33,868 nucleotides of DNA from Geodermatophilus chilensis (GTDB lineage Bacteria > Actinomycetota > Actinomycetes > Mycobacteriales > Geodermatophilaceae), in contig NZ_NVPT01000041.1 of assembly GCF_002802985.1 (NCBI RefSeq), positions 1-33,868 of the forward strand, given 5' to 3'. Positions 1 to 8,650 of this stretch are shown piece by piece (the stretch's first letter is position 1; every line of letters starts with the position of its first letter). The notes beneath the pieces were generated by a model. It was not told the DNA's origin, made no database searches, and was given only the letters and a program-made list of their open reading frames with translations. The translations under genes and the position numbers were made by a program.

Positions 1-196
1 CAAGTGTGATCAGTAGCGACCTACTAGTGTGATATAGCAGACGTAAATAAGTAAGTTATGCTGATATGAAGCTACACTTCTTGTTGTATCCTCTCCTCAT
101 TCTTGATGCTTCATTGTCATTTTTTTTTTTCAATCTTACTACGGCATACACGCTCTAGTCCGGTCTCGTTGCCTCGTCGATGTGTATAAGATACAG
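1..196. other. Non-genomic contig tip: low-quality tail plus P7/Nextera adapter
   Basis: Positions 1-130 are low-complexity, A/T-rich sequence unlike anything else in the window, ending in a T run at about 121-130. Positions 131-154 resemble the Illumina P7 oligo with errors. Positions 155-162 (ctagtccg) are one base from the i7 index CTAGTACG. Positions 163-177 resemble the Nextera read-2 primer, and 178-196 resemble the 19-bp Tn5 mosaic end (tgtgtataagatacag visible). Genomic sequence therefore starts at about 197. Any reading frame here is an artefact. Confidence 0.93.
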
Positions 197-744
197 GCCT
201 CCTCCTCGCCGCGGCCGCCCGCCGCGCCGAGGAGGAGGCCGCCGCCGCGGCCGCCGCGGCCCGCGCCGCCGCCCGCAGTCAGAACTCCGGGTCCGGGAGC
301 AGCGCCACGCCCAGCTCGAGCAACTCCGGTGGCTCCGGTCCCTACGTCAAGCCGACCTCCGGCCGCACCTCCAGCTGCTACGGCTTGCGCTGGGGCGCCC
401 TGCACGGCGGCGTGGACATCGCCGGCCCCATCGGGACGCTGATCTACGCGGCGCACTCCGGCGTCGTCGCGCGGGCGGGGACGGCCACCGGCTTCGGCTA
501 CGCCGTCTACATCCGCGGCGACGACGGCGCGGTCACCGTGTACGGCCACGTCAACGACTACTTCGTCCGCGCCGGCGAGCGGGTCGTGGCCGGCGAGCTC
601 ATCGCGGAGGTCGGCAACCGGGGCCAGTCGACCGGTCCGCACCTGCACTTCGAGGTGCACCCCTCCGGTGCCATGTACGGCGGCCAGACCGACCCGGTGC
701 CGTGGCTGCGCGCCCGCGGCGTGTCCATCAGCGGCTGCTCGTAG
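197..744 (+). pseudogene. M23 peptidase, C-terminal half (chimeric fragment)
   Basis: This open frame has no start and runs in from the adapter. It encodes an Ala/Arg/Glu-rich coiled-coil tail, a Ser/Gly-rich linker and a complete LytM/M23 zinc peptidase domain. The metal and catalytic motifs are visible: a first His and Asp in LHGGVDIAGP, GHVND in the middle, and GPHLHFEVH near the end. M23 enzymes cut peptidoglycan cross-links outside the membrane. The natural end is probably the Cys just before the chimeric junction at about 734-740, with the stop at 742-744 arising from the junction itself. The missing signal peptide and N-terminal coiled coil lie at 739-1475 on the opposite strand, so the two pieces are read as one gene broken by an inversion. 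An amplification chimera is more likely than a real rearrangement. Confidence 0.8.
734..740. other. Inverted chimeric junction inside an M23 peptidase gene
   Basis: Left of this point a plus-strand frame encodes the M23 catalytic end. Right of it a minus-strand frame encodes the signal peptide and coiled coil expected at the start of the same protein. The bases gctgc at the switch could belong to either piece, so a short microhomology joins them. Inverted joins with short microhomology near a contig tip are typical of multiple displacement amplification chimeras. That attribution is inference. Confidence 0.65.
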
Positions 745-1475
745 GTGGCCTTCTGCGCGGCGACCTCGTCGTAGGCGGCGCGCTGGGCGGCCAGCTGCTG
801 GTCGGCGGTGGCCTTGGCGGCGGCCGCGGCGGCCTCGGCCTCGGCCGTCCGGTCGCGGGCCGCGCGGGCCGCGGAGTCGGCGTTGGCCTGCCGCACCTGG
901 GCGACCTCGAGCTGGCCGAGGACGTCGAGGTGGTTGGCGGAGACGTAGTCGAGCATCGCGGCCCGCTGGATCAGGTCGGCGGGCCCCTCGGCGTCGAGCA
1001 GGGCGGCGGCGGTGGAGAGGGTGTTGCCGCTCATGTAGCTGTCGCGCGAGAACCCCGCGATGCGTGCGGTGGCGGCCGCCACGGCCTCGGTGGCGGCCTG
1101 CAGCTCCGCCGCCGTCCGCTCCGCCTCGGCCTGCGCCTGCAGCAGGGCCTCCTCGGCGGCGAGGTAGGCCGCACCGGCGGCCTCGGCCTGGACGGCGTAG
1201 CCCTCGAGCTGGGACTGGGCCTGGGCGACCAGCGCGCCGATCCGGCCGACCTCGGCCGCGGCGGCCTCCTGCGCCGACTGGGCCTGCCCGATCTGCTCGT
1301 CGCTGGGGTTCGGCGGCGGCGGCGTGGGAGCGGCGCCGGCGGGAGCGGCCCCGGTCAGCACCACCGTGCCCGCCACGACGCCGGCCACCAGGCTGCGCAC
1401 GATCCGGGCGCACGAGCGGTCCGCCGGGACCGCGGCGGTCCCGGACGTGCGCCGGCGAGGACGGCTGTGCAGCAT
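739..1475 (-). CDS. Secreted coiled-coil protein, N-terminal half of the M23 peptidase (partial)
   Basis: The ATG at 1475 follows a GGGAG ribosome-binding site. The N-terminus has many arginines, then a hydrophobic stretch (VAGVVAGTVVLTG) and an APAGAA cleavage-like site, so a Sec signal peptide of about 48 residues is likely. After a Pro-rich spacer come about 190 residues of Ala/Glu/Gln-rich heptads, the coiled coil typical of RipA-, EnvC- and M23-type envelope hydrolases. The recognisable protein ends with KATYEQ at the chimeric junction. The in-frame continuation to about 558 is merely the antisense of the M23 domain. In the real genome this should run on into the peptidase domain seen at 197-744, with an unknown middle segment missing. 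The frame is intact up to the break. Confidence 0.75.
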
Positions 1476-1637
1476 GTCGCTCCCTGGGAAGAGGTGCACG
1501 GGGGGCGACCGCAGCGTGACAAAGCCACAGCGGTCTCGGGAGTTCCCACGCGGCACGGCCGACACACCGGGCACACGGGGCACCTGCCCCACTCCTGTCA
1601 CATCTGTTCTCGTCACCCGGACGGGTGACCTTGAGAG

Positions 1638-2005
1638 TTAACCGCGACATTTCTCGTCGCGCGGTCGCGCCGGGTCGGTGGTGAGCTCCGCCGGCTCGGC
1701 ACCGCCGGCCACCGGGCGGGCCAGCTCCCCGGCGCGGACCTCGCCCTTCGCCTGGTCGCCGAGGCCGCGCCCGCGGCCGAGCAGGGGGAACCGGTCGACG
1801 AGCGGGTGGGCATCGTGCGGGTCGCGCGTGACGAACACCACACCCACGCCGCGGTCGCGCGCCATCGACCGCAGCGGGTCATCGCCAGGTCCTGGTGGAC
1901 CGTCGCGATCCCGGCGTCGAGGGCGTCGGGCGGGGCGGAGGACCCCACCGGCGTCCCGTCGAACAGCAGCTGCCCGCGGTCGGGCCGGTGCACGCCGGCG
2001 AACAC
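1638..2005 (-). pseudogene. Decayed sugar-type ABC transporter ATPase
   Basis: Two frames give pieces of an RbsA/XylG-like ATP-binding protein. From about 2005 to 1876 the translation [16 protein letters not shown] continues to [10 protein letters not shown], which is the segment following Walker A up to the Q-loop region. From about 1874 to 1641 another frame gives [16 protein letters not shown] and then [14 protein letters not shown], the C-terminal part after the H-loop. Walker A, the signature motif and Walker B are all missing, and the pieces meet at about 1875 out of frame. This is a gene remnant with a 5' truncation and an internal deletion. No permease or binding-protein gene lies nearby. 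Confidence 0.72.
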
Positions 2006-2066
2006 CGTGCCTCCCTCCTCCCGGGCCGACCGTGCCGGACACCCGGTCGGGCGGGCCGCGCGGTCC

Positions 2067-2072
2067 TAGGCT
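2067..2072 (+). promoter_or_regulatory. Leaderless -10 box (TAGGCT) of the amino acid dehydrogenase
   Basis: TAGGCT fits the actinobacterial TANNNT -10 consensus and ends 7 bases before the GTG at 2080, so transcription should start at the start codon. No Shine-Dalgarno sequence lies between them. No clear -35 box was seen. Confidence 0.55.
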
Positions 2073-2079
2073 CGTCGCC

Positions 2080-3186
2080 GTGGACGTACTCGGCTCCGGT
2101 CACGAACAGGTCGTCTTCTGCTCCGACCCGGCCTCCGGGCTGCGGGCGGTGATCGCGATCCACTCCACCGCGCTGGGGCCGGCACTCGGTGGCACCCGCT
2201 TCCACCCCTACGCCAGCGAGGACGACGCGGTCGCCGACGCCCTCGCCCTGTCGCGGGCGATGTCCTACAAGAACAGCCTGGCCGGCCTGGACCTCGGCGG
2301 CGGCAAGGCGGTCATCATCGGCGACCCGCACACCGACAAGACCGAGGCGCTGCTGCGTGCCTACGGCCGGTTCGTGGAGTCGCTGGGCGGGCGCTACCTG
2401 ACCGCCTGCGACGTCGGCACCTACAACGCCGACCTCGACGTCGTCGCCCGGGAGACCCGCTTCGCGCACGGCCGGTCCCTGGCCTACGGCGGGTGCGGGG
2501 ACTCCTCGGTGCTCACCGCGTACGGCGTCTTCCAGGGGATGCGGGCCGCCGCCCAGCACCGCTGGGGCAAGCCGTCGCTGGCCGGGCGCACCGTCGGGGT
2601 CGCCGGCGTGGGCAAGGTGGGCAGCTGGCTGGTCGACCGCCTGGTCGAGGACGGCGCCGACGTGGTGGTCACCGACGTCGACGCCGGCGCGGTCGAGCGG
2701 GTGCTGGCCCGCCACCCCGCCGTCGACGCCGTCGCCGACACCGCGACCCTGGTGCGGACGCCGACCGACGTGTACGCCCCCTGCGCGCTGGGCCGGGCGC
2801 TGGACGACGAGACGGTCGCGGTGCTCGAGGCCGAGATCGTCTGCGGCGGGGCCAACAACCAGCTCGCGCGCGAGGGCATCGCCGCCGAGCTCATGCGCCG
2901 CGGGATCCTCTACGCGCCGGACTACCTGGTGAACGCCGGCGGGGTGATCCAGGTCGAGGACGAGCGGCACGGCTTGTCTGGGGTACTGCCCCTGAGCGGC
3001 AAGCCCGGCTTCAGCTTCGAGCGCGCCAAGGAGAAGACGGAACGCATCTTCGACACCACCCTGCGGGTGCTTCAGGTGGCCGAGGAGCAAGGCGTCTCCC
3101 CTGCGGTGGCCGCCGACCGGATGGCCGAGGAGCGGATGGCTGACGTCGGCCGGCTCCGGGTCATCCGACTGTCGCGTGACTGGTGA
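2080..3186 (+). CDS. Glu/Leu/Phe/Val dehydrogenase (valine/leucine dehydrogenase type)
   Basis: This NAD-dependent oxidative deaminase converts branched-chain amino acids to 2-oxo acids in the cytoplasm. The 368-residue product has the N-terminal dimerisation and substrate domain with the two family lysines 12 apart: Lys64 in SYKNSL binds the carboxylate, and Lys76 in GGGKAV is catalytic. The Rossmann motif GVAGVGKVG lies at about 173-181. GANNQLA and the NAGGVIQ segment near the C-terminus are typical. The GTG start at 2080 is supported by the leaderless -10 box. The last 60-70 codons, from about 2970, use more A/T-ending codons (ttg, tct, gta, caa, gct, cga) than the rest. A second, diverged copy of the C-terminal end lies 2.1 kb downstream at 5231-5326. 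The 3' end therefore looks replaced by foreign DNA. Confidence 0.9.
   Translation: MDVLGSGHEQVVFCSDPASGLRAVIAIHSTALGPALGGTRFHPYASEDDAVADALALSRAMSYKNSLAGLDLGGGKAVIIGDPHTDKTEALLRAYGRFVESLGGRYLTACDVGTYNADLDVVARETRFAHGRSLAYGGCGDSSVLTAYGVFQGMRAAAQHRWGKPSLAGRTVGVAGVGKVGSWLVDRLVEDGADVVVTDVDAGAVERVLARHPAVDAVADTATLVRTPTDVYAPCALGRALDDETVAVLEAEIVCGGANNQLAREGIAAELMRRGILYAPDYLVNAGGVIQVEDERHGLSGVLPLSGKPGFSFERAKEKTERIFDTTLRVLQVAEEQGVSPAVAADRMAEERMADVGRLRVIRLSRDW
3106..3171 (+). repeat. Left copy of a 66-bp direct repeat (3' end of the dehydrogenase gene)
   Basis: This part of the dehydrogenase coding sequence pairs with 5252-5317 at roughly 80% identity, starting with an identical run of 15 bases (gtggccgccgaccgg). 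Together the two copies bracket the GAF-ANTAR and HTH genes. Confidence 0.8.
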
Positions 3187-3336
3187 GCGGGCGCCTTGAC
3201 ACAGACGTTCCGCGGACGCTCACGCCGCTCCGCTCGCGGTCGACTTCGACCGGGGAACAGCGTGGTGACGCTGCCCCTCAGGGCCACGTCACAGGACTCG
3301 GATCCACTGGGACAGTTGACCCGAGCGCCATCGCGG

Positions 3337-4155
3337 TCAGGCCGGGCGGCAGCGATCTCCAGTCCCGGACTCGGCGGTCCCCGGCGTGGCTGTGGGGGGC
3401 CGGTCGAGGGCGGCGAGCGCGGTGTCAGGATGCTGCCCGCTCCGGCGGTGGCCTGGGCGATCGCGTGGGTCTGCGGGGATGGCGCCGGTGGTGGCGATCT
3501 CGTCGGCGATGTCCCTGAGCTTGCGGTTGGTGCTCGAGGAGATGCTGGCGAGCACGGCGAAGGCCTGCTCGGGCGTGAGCTTGTACCGCTCCATGAGGAT
3601 GCCCTTGGCCTGACCGATCCGGTCGCGGCTGCGCAGCGCCGCCTCCAGATGCTCCTCGCGTTCGGCGGCGGCCAGCGCAAGCGCGGCGTGGACAGCGAAG
3701 ATCCGCGCGATGGCCTCGGAGCCCGCGTCGAAGGCGTGCGGGGTGCTGGCGTAGAGGTTCAGCGCGCCGAGCGTCGTGTCCGCGGTGTGGTGGAGCCGCA
3801 CCGTCAACATGCTGCCCACCCCCCGCTCGCCGGCGGCGGCCGCGAAGCGGGGCCAGCGAGCCTCGGTGGCCATGTCCGGGGCGCGCACCGTCTCGCGCTC
3901 GCGGATCGCCGAGTAGCACGGGCCCTCGCCGAGCTGGTCTTGCAGCGTGTCCAGGGCCGTGGGGTGCTCCCCGGTGGGCGCCCGGGCCTCGATCCGAGAG
4001 CGGTCGACCACGAAGCTGATGCCGGCGTCCTCGGCGCCGGGCACGGCCTCCACGGCGGCGGCGGTGATCGCCTCCAGCGTCGTCTCCACCGGCGGGTGCC
4101 GCTTGGTGCGCAGCTGGGCTGCGACGTCACACATGACCTGGGCGAGATCGGCCAT
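3337..4155 (-). CDS. GAF and ANTAR domain protein (putative transcription antiterminator)
   Basis: The 272-residue product has an N-terminal GAF sensor domain (about 20-160) and an ANTAR RNA-binding domain (about 168-225, from LRSRDRIGQAKGILMERY to the DIADEI helix). ANTAR proteins bind paired hexaloop hairpins in nascent mRNA and prevent termination, and the GAF domain presumably senses a small ligand or redox signal. The last 45 residues are Pro/Arg-rich and look disordered. The ATG at 4155 has a good GGAGGT ribosome-binding site 5 bases upstream. The gene is transcribed away from the HTH gene at 4394, with about 240 bp between them holding two palindromes. Both genes lie inside the segment bracketed by the dehydrogenase 3'-end repeats. 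The RNA target is not identifiable here. Confidence 0.88.
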   Translation of the reverse strand: MADLAQVMCDVAAQLRTKRHPPVETTLEAITAAAVEAVPGAEDAGISFVVDRSRIEARAPTGEHPTALDTLQDQLGEGPCYSAIRERETVRAPDMATEARWPRFAAAAGERGVGSMLTVRLHHTADTTLGALNLYASTPHAFDAGSEAIARIFAVHAALALAAAEREEHLEAALRSRDRIGQAKGILMERYKLTPEQAFAVLASISSSTNRKLRDIADEIATTGAIPADPRDRPGHRRSGQHPDTALAALDRPPTATPGTAESGTGDRCRPA

Positions 4156-4222
4156 CAGGCACCTCCGACGCCCCCGCTTTCATTGACGACGAGCCTATGG
4201 TGCCAGGCTCGACCTTCAGGCG

Positions 4223-4249
4223 CAATAGGCCTTGCTGCAAGGGCTATTG
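4223..4249. promoter_or_regulatory. 27-bp near-perfect palindrome, candidate operator
   Basis: The outer arms CAATAG and CTATTG and the core TTGCTGCAA make a 27-bp palindrome, centred at 4236, with a single mismatched pair (4229/4243). It lies in a strikingly A/T-rich stretch between divergent regulator genes and shares the TTGCTGCA half-site with the next inverted repeat. Binding by the nearby HTH protein is inference. Confidence 0.6.
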
Positions 4250-4260
4250 CTGAATTAGCT

Positions 4261-4286
4261 GTTGCTGCAGTGGGCATTGCAGCAAC
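4261..4286. promoter_or_regulatory. 9-bp inverted repeat with 8-bp spacer, second candidate operator
   Basis: GTTGCTGCA at 4261-4269 is matched perfectly by TGCAGCAAC at 4278-4286. It repeats the TTGCTGCA element of the palindrome centred 37 bp upstream. A possible -10 box, TATCCT, lies at 4305-4310 and could drive the plus-strand HTH gene. A regulator bound here would then overlap the -35 region. Confidence 0.55.
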
Positions 4287-4393
4287 AGGCCTTGCGGCGC
4301 GAGGTATCCTGGAGCGCAGACACCCAGCAGAGGCGTCGCCCCGGACCGACAGGAGACACAGTGCGGCGGCCAGACACCTCGGAGGATCCGGCG

Positions 4394-4717
4394 ATGACGG
4401 CGCTGGAGGAGGTGTGTGCCACCGCACGGCAGATGATCGCCAATGCCGAGCAGATCCTCGAGCGCGCGGCCTACATCCGGGAGCAGCGAGCAGCCGGCGC
4501 CTCCTACCGGGAGATCGTGCCGGCCGAGCCGGGCCCGCTGATCGTGGAATTGATCAGCGACAGCCTGTCCCAGCTCGCCGACGCCGGAAGCCGCTGGCGA
4601 CGCGCCGAGGCCCGTGCCCTGCACGGTGAGGGCCTGACCATGGACATGATTGCCCGACTGTTCGGCGTCACCCGCCAGCGCGTCTCCTCTCTGCTCAAGG
4701 GTCCCCTCGACCGCTGA
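4394..4717 (+). CDS. Small helix-turn-helix protein, function unknown
   Basis: The 107-residue protein starts at an ATG with a clear GGAGG ribosome-binding site at 4381-4385; the frame is open upstream, but this start is the best supported. The N-terminal half is helical (CATARQMIANAEQILERA). The C-terminal part MIARLFGVTRQRVSSLLKG is a typical helix-turn-helix with recognition helix TRQRVSSLL. Its role is probably DNA binding. No named family was recognised with certainty. It is divergent from the GAF-ANTAR gene and is preceded by two related palindromes, an arrangement typical of autoregulation. It lies in the segment bracketed by the duplicated dehydrogenase 3' end, so it may have arrived with that DNA. 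Confidence 0.75.
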   Translation: MTALEEVCATARQMIANAEQILERAAYIREQRAAGASYREIVPAEPGPLIVELISDSLSQLADAGSRWRRAEARALHGEGLTMDMIARLFGVTRQRVSSLLKGPLDR

Positions 4718-5230
4718 TGGGGCACGGCAGCCGAAGGCTGCCATCGGCGCTGCCGGCACAGGTCGAGAGAATCCTGCGCGAACGCCGACATGCTGATCCG
4801 AGGCCCAGTCCGGGCGGCGGTGGAGTGGTGTGGAGCGGGATGCCCGGGGCTACCGTATGAGGCAGGTCGCCGGGGCAGGCGCCGTTCCCTCCGGCGGCCG
4901 AGGTTCCACTGGTTGAACAGCGGCCAGTGGGGCCGTCTCGTCCGCGAACTGCTCCGTCGAACTCCGGCGCAACGGCCGGAGCAGTTGATGACCACGCGTT
5001 CTCGCCGCAGTGTCCAAGGGGATGCTGTCCACGCACACATCTCGTCCGACCGGTGCGGTAGCCCACGGTTCAGGTCGCTCCGGGGTACGTGCATCCCCGT
5101 GGTGCCGCCGGAGCAGATCCGGCCCGTGCGCTGACGACGCAGCCACTGCCCCCGCCCAGATGCCGCTCCGGCCACGTCCTGGAACAGGCCCCGGTGCCGA
5201 GACAGCAGGGGCGGTCGCCGCCGTGAGCGC
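4718..5230. other. Gene-poor segment, nothing supported
   Basis: Several frames stay open on both strands, but none has a ribosome-binding site, a recognisable domain or consistent codon bias. Fragments such as LVRELLRRTPAQRPEQ faintly recall transposase-like composition, but nothing identifies an insertion sequence. The segment ends in the dehydrogenase remnant. Confidence 0.5.
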
Positions 5231-5326
5231 GCCGACGGCCTCTTCCCCGCCGTGGCCGCCGACCGGCTGGCCGAGGAGCGCATGGCGTCGGTCGGCCGGC
5301 TGGCGCAGATCCGCCTGCCTCGCTGA
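5231..5326 (+). pseudogene. Remnant of the dehydrogenase C-terminal end
   Basis: The frame from 5231 to the TGA at 5324-5326 encodes 31 residues with FPAVAADRLAEERMASVGRL, closely matching the end of the intact enzyme ([20 protein letters not shown] at its C-terminus). The codon use here is the G/C-ending style of the host genome, unlike the end of the intact gene. It is best read as the original 3' end of the gene, displaced by DNA now at about 2970-5230. There is no start codon or upstream domain, so it is not a functional gene. Confidence 0.8.
5252..5317 (+). repeat. Right copy of the 66-bp direct repeat
   Basis: This is the partner of 3106-3171, with about 80% identity and no gaps. It marks the right border of the putative inserted or exchanged segment. 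Confidence 0.8.
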
Positions 5327-5384
5327 AGAAGGACCCCGTCCTCCCCACCCCTCGCAAGCTCGGGGCGGTGCCCTGAACGGGGCC
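5327..5384 (+). repeat. Intergenic repeat family 2, copy A
   Basis: The 58-bp sequence begins agaaggacccc directly after the remnant's stop codon and contains tcctccccacccctcgc and a self-complementary G/C-rich end. It is clearly related to 33189-33245 (copy C, same strand) and 33112-33172 (copy B, opposite strand). Copies A and C each abut the stop codon of a reading frame. Confidence 0.8.
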
Positions 5385-5507
5385 GTATGCCGGTCGCCGA
5401 TCCGTGTCGTAAGCTCGGTCGAGACAGAGACACTCAGTCGGGGTCGCCACGCGGGCCGTCCAGCCCGGAGCCGGGCTCCCGTACTCCGTAACGAGGGGGT
5501 CGAGCCG

Positions 5508-5732
5508 ATGGGGCGCGGCCGAGCGAAGGCCAAGCAGACTCGCGTGGCCCGTGAGCTCAAGTACAGCTCACCGAACACCGACCTCTCCGCGCTTCAGCGG
5601 GAGCTGGCCGGTTCACCGACGTCGTCGTACACCGCCCCGTCCCGGGCGAGCGCCGACGACGACGAGGACGACGAGTACACCGACCGTTGGGCGGACGACG
5701 ACTCGGACGACGACTGGGCGGCCACTCGTTGA
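5508..5732 (+). CDS. DUF3073 protein
   Basis: The 74-residue protein starts MGRGRAKAKQTRVARELKY, the family hallmark, and ends in a very acidic tail rich in Asp/Glu with DDDSDDDW. The ATG at 5508 follows GAGGGGG at 5493-5499. Function is unknown; the basic head and acidic tail suggest a soluble protein that could contact nucleic acid or other proteins. It is convergent with purM, a placement that recurs in actinobacteria. A possible -10 box, TAAGCT, lies at 5410-5415, which would give a leader of about 85 bases. Confidence 0.9.
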   Translation: MGRGRAKAKQTRVARELKYSSPNTDLSALQRELAGSPTSSYTAPSRASADDDEDDEYTDRWADDDSDDDWAATR

Positions 5733-5755
5733 CCGCCTGACCGGCGCCCACTGAC

Positions 5756-5799
5756 ACGACGACACCGCGGCTCCCCCCGGAGAGCTGCGGTGTCGTCGT
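5756..5799. terminator. Bidirectional terminator between the DUF3073 gene and purM
   Basis: Eighteen-base arms (5756-5773 and 5782-5799) pair with one mismatch around an 8-base loop. The hairpin lies between the convergent ends of the DUF3073 gene and purM. There is no T run, as is usual in high-GC actinomycetes. Confidence 0.7.
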
Positions 5800-5955
5800 A
5801 CGCCTGGGCTGCCTCCGCTGAGGGGCGTGCGGCTCCCCTGCCGGCGCCGGCTGCGGAGGACCCCGGGCTCCGGCGCCGGGTACGGACTCCGTGTCCCCAG
5901 CAGTCGGGGCCGAAGGCGGGGCCCCCTCGTGGGGCCTGTCCGACCCCGCCACCGG

Positions 5956-7007
5956 TCAGCGGTAGGCGCCGACCAGTCGCGCGGCGTCCGCGCCCGTGCG
6001 GGCACCCACGGTGCCGGCGATCCAGGCGGGCACCCCGCGCTCGGCCAGGACGGCCACCACGTCGTCGGCGACGTCCGGGGCGACCGCGGCGACCATGCCG
6101 ACGCCGCAGTTGAACGCCCGCTCGGACTCCGCCCGCGGCACACCGTGCTCCTCGAGCAGCGCGACCGCGGCCGGCAACGCCCAGGTGCCGCGGTCGAGCA
6201 CGGCCTCCAGCCCGTCGGGGACGACGCGGGCGGTGTTGCCGGCCAGCCCACCGCCGGTGATGTGCGCGTAGGCGTGCACACGCTCGACGCCGAAGCGCTG
6301 CACCAGCGCCAGGCAGTCCAGCGCGTAGATGCGGGTCGGCTCGAGCAGCACCTCGCCGAGCGGGCGGTCCAGCCCGGCGGGGGTGGCGGTCAGGTCGAGC
6401 CCGGCCGCGGCGACGACGCGGCGCACCAGCGAGTAGCCGTTGGAGTGGAAGCCGGACGACGCCATCGCGACGACCGCGTCGCCGTCCCGGACCCGATCGG
6501 GCCCCAGCACCGCGTCGGCCTCCACGACCCCCACGGCGGTGGCGGCCAGGTCGTAGTCGTCGGGCGCCATGAGGTCGCCGTGCTCGGCGGTCTCCCCGCC
6601 GACGAGTGCGGCGCCGGCCAGCGTGCACCCGGTGGCGATGCCAGTGACGATCGCGGCGATCCGCTCGGGGACGACCCGCCCGCACGCGACGTAGTCCTGC
6701 AGGAACAGCGGCTCGGCCCCGCAGGCGACCAGGTCGTCGACGACCATCGCGACCAGGTCGATGCCGACGGTGTCGTGCCGGTCCAGTTGGCGGGCGAGGG
6801 CGATCTTGGTGCCGACGCCGTCGGTGGAGGAGGCCAGCAGCGGCTTCCGGTACCGCGCCGTGTCCAGCGCGAACAGCCCGGCGAAGCCGCCGAGTCCGCC
6901 GACGACCTCCGGGCGGTTGGTCTTCTCGACCGCCGTCCGCATGAGGGTGACGGCCCGCTCGCCGGCGTCGATGTCGACGCCGGAGGCGGCGTAGGTGAAC
7001 CGGTCGC

Positions 7008-7011
<4 letters not shown>
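5956..7011 (-). CDS. purM: Phosphoribosylformylglycinamidine cyclo-ligase (AIR synthetase)
   Basis: PurM closes the imidazole ring in the fifth step of purine synthesis, turning FGAM and ATP into AIR. The 351-residue product has the full PurM/PurL-type fold. TDGVGTK and the GIDLVAM and ALVGGETAEH segments form the ATP site, followed by SSGFHSNGYSLVR and, near the C-terminus, HITGGGLAGN. Its length is normal for the family. The GTG start at 7011 overlaps the TGA of purF by four bases (GTGA), so translation is probably coupled to purF and the two enzymes share one mRNA. A strong hairpin follows downstream at 5756-5799. No anomalies were seen. Confidence 0.96.
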
Positions 7012-8561
<1,550 letters not shown>

Positions 8562-8567
8562 TCGTCG

Positions 8568-8573
8568 AGGGTA
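8568..8573 (-). promoter_or_regulatory. Leaderless -10 box (TACCCT) of purF
   Basis: TACCCT on the minus strand lies 6 bases before the purF GTG. No Shine-Dalgarno sequence is present, so transcription probably starts at or next to the start codon. Confidence 0.5.
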
Positions 8574-8598
8574 CCGGCGTCGCGCGGGTGCGCCCCGC

Positions 8599-8628
8599 CC
8601 GGCGGGGTGGTCCTGACCACCCCGCCGG
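8599..8628. terminator. Terminator hairpin of the mscR operon
   Basis: Arms 8599-8612 and 8615-8628 pair perfectly over 14 bases with a minimal turn. The hairpin lies just after the hydrolase stop codon (8651) and before the purF promoter, so it should insulate the two same-strand operons. Confidence 0.72.
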
Positions 8629-8650
8629 ACCGGATCCGCTGATCAGCCGC

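Noticed and set aside
558-741. Continuation of the minus-strand coiled-coil frame beyond 741
   Set aside because: It is the complement of the M23 domain and follows a chimeric join, so it is not natural protein.
4790-5134. Possible transposase fragments in the gene-poor segment
   Set aside because: A few Arg-rich stretches looked transposase-like, but there is no catalytic triad, terminal inverted repeat or target duplication.
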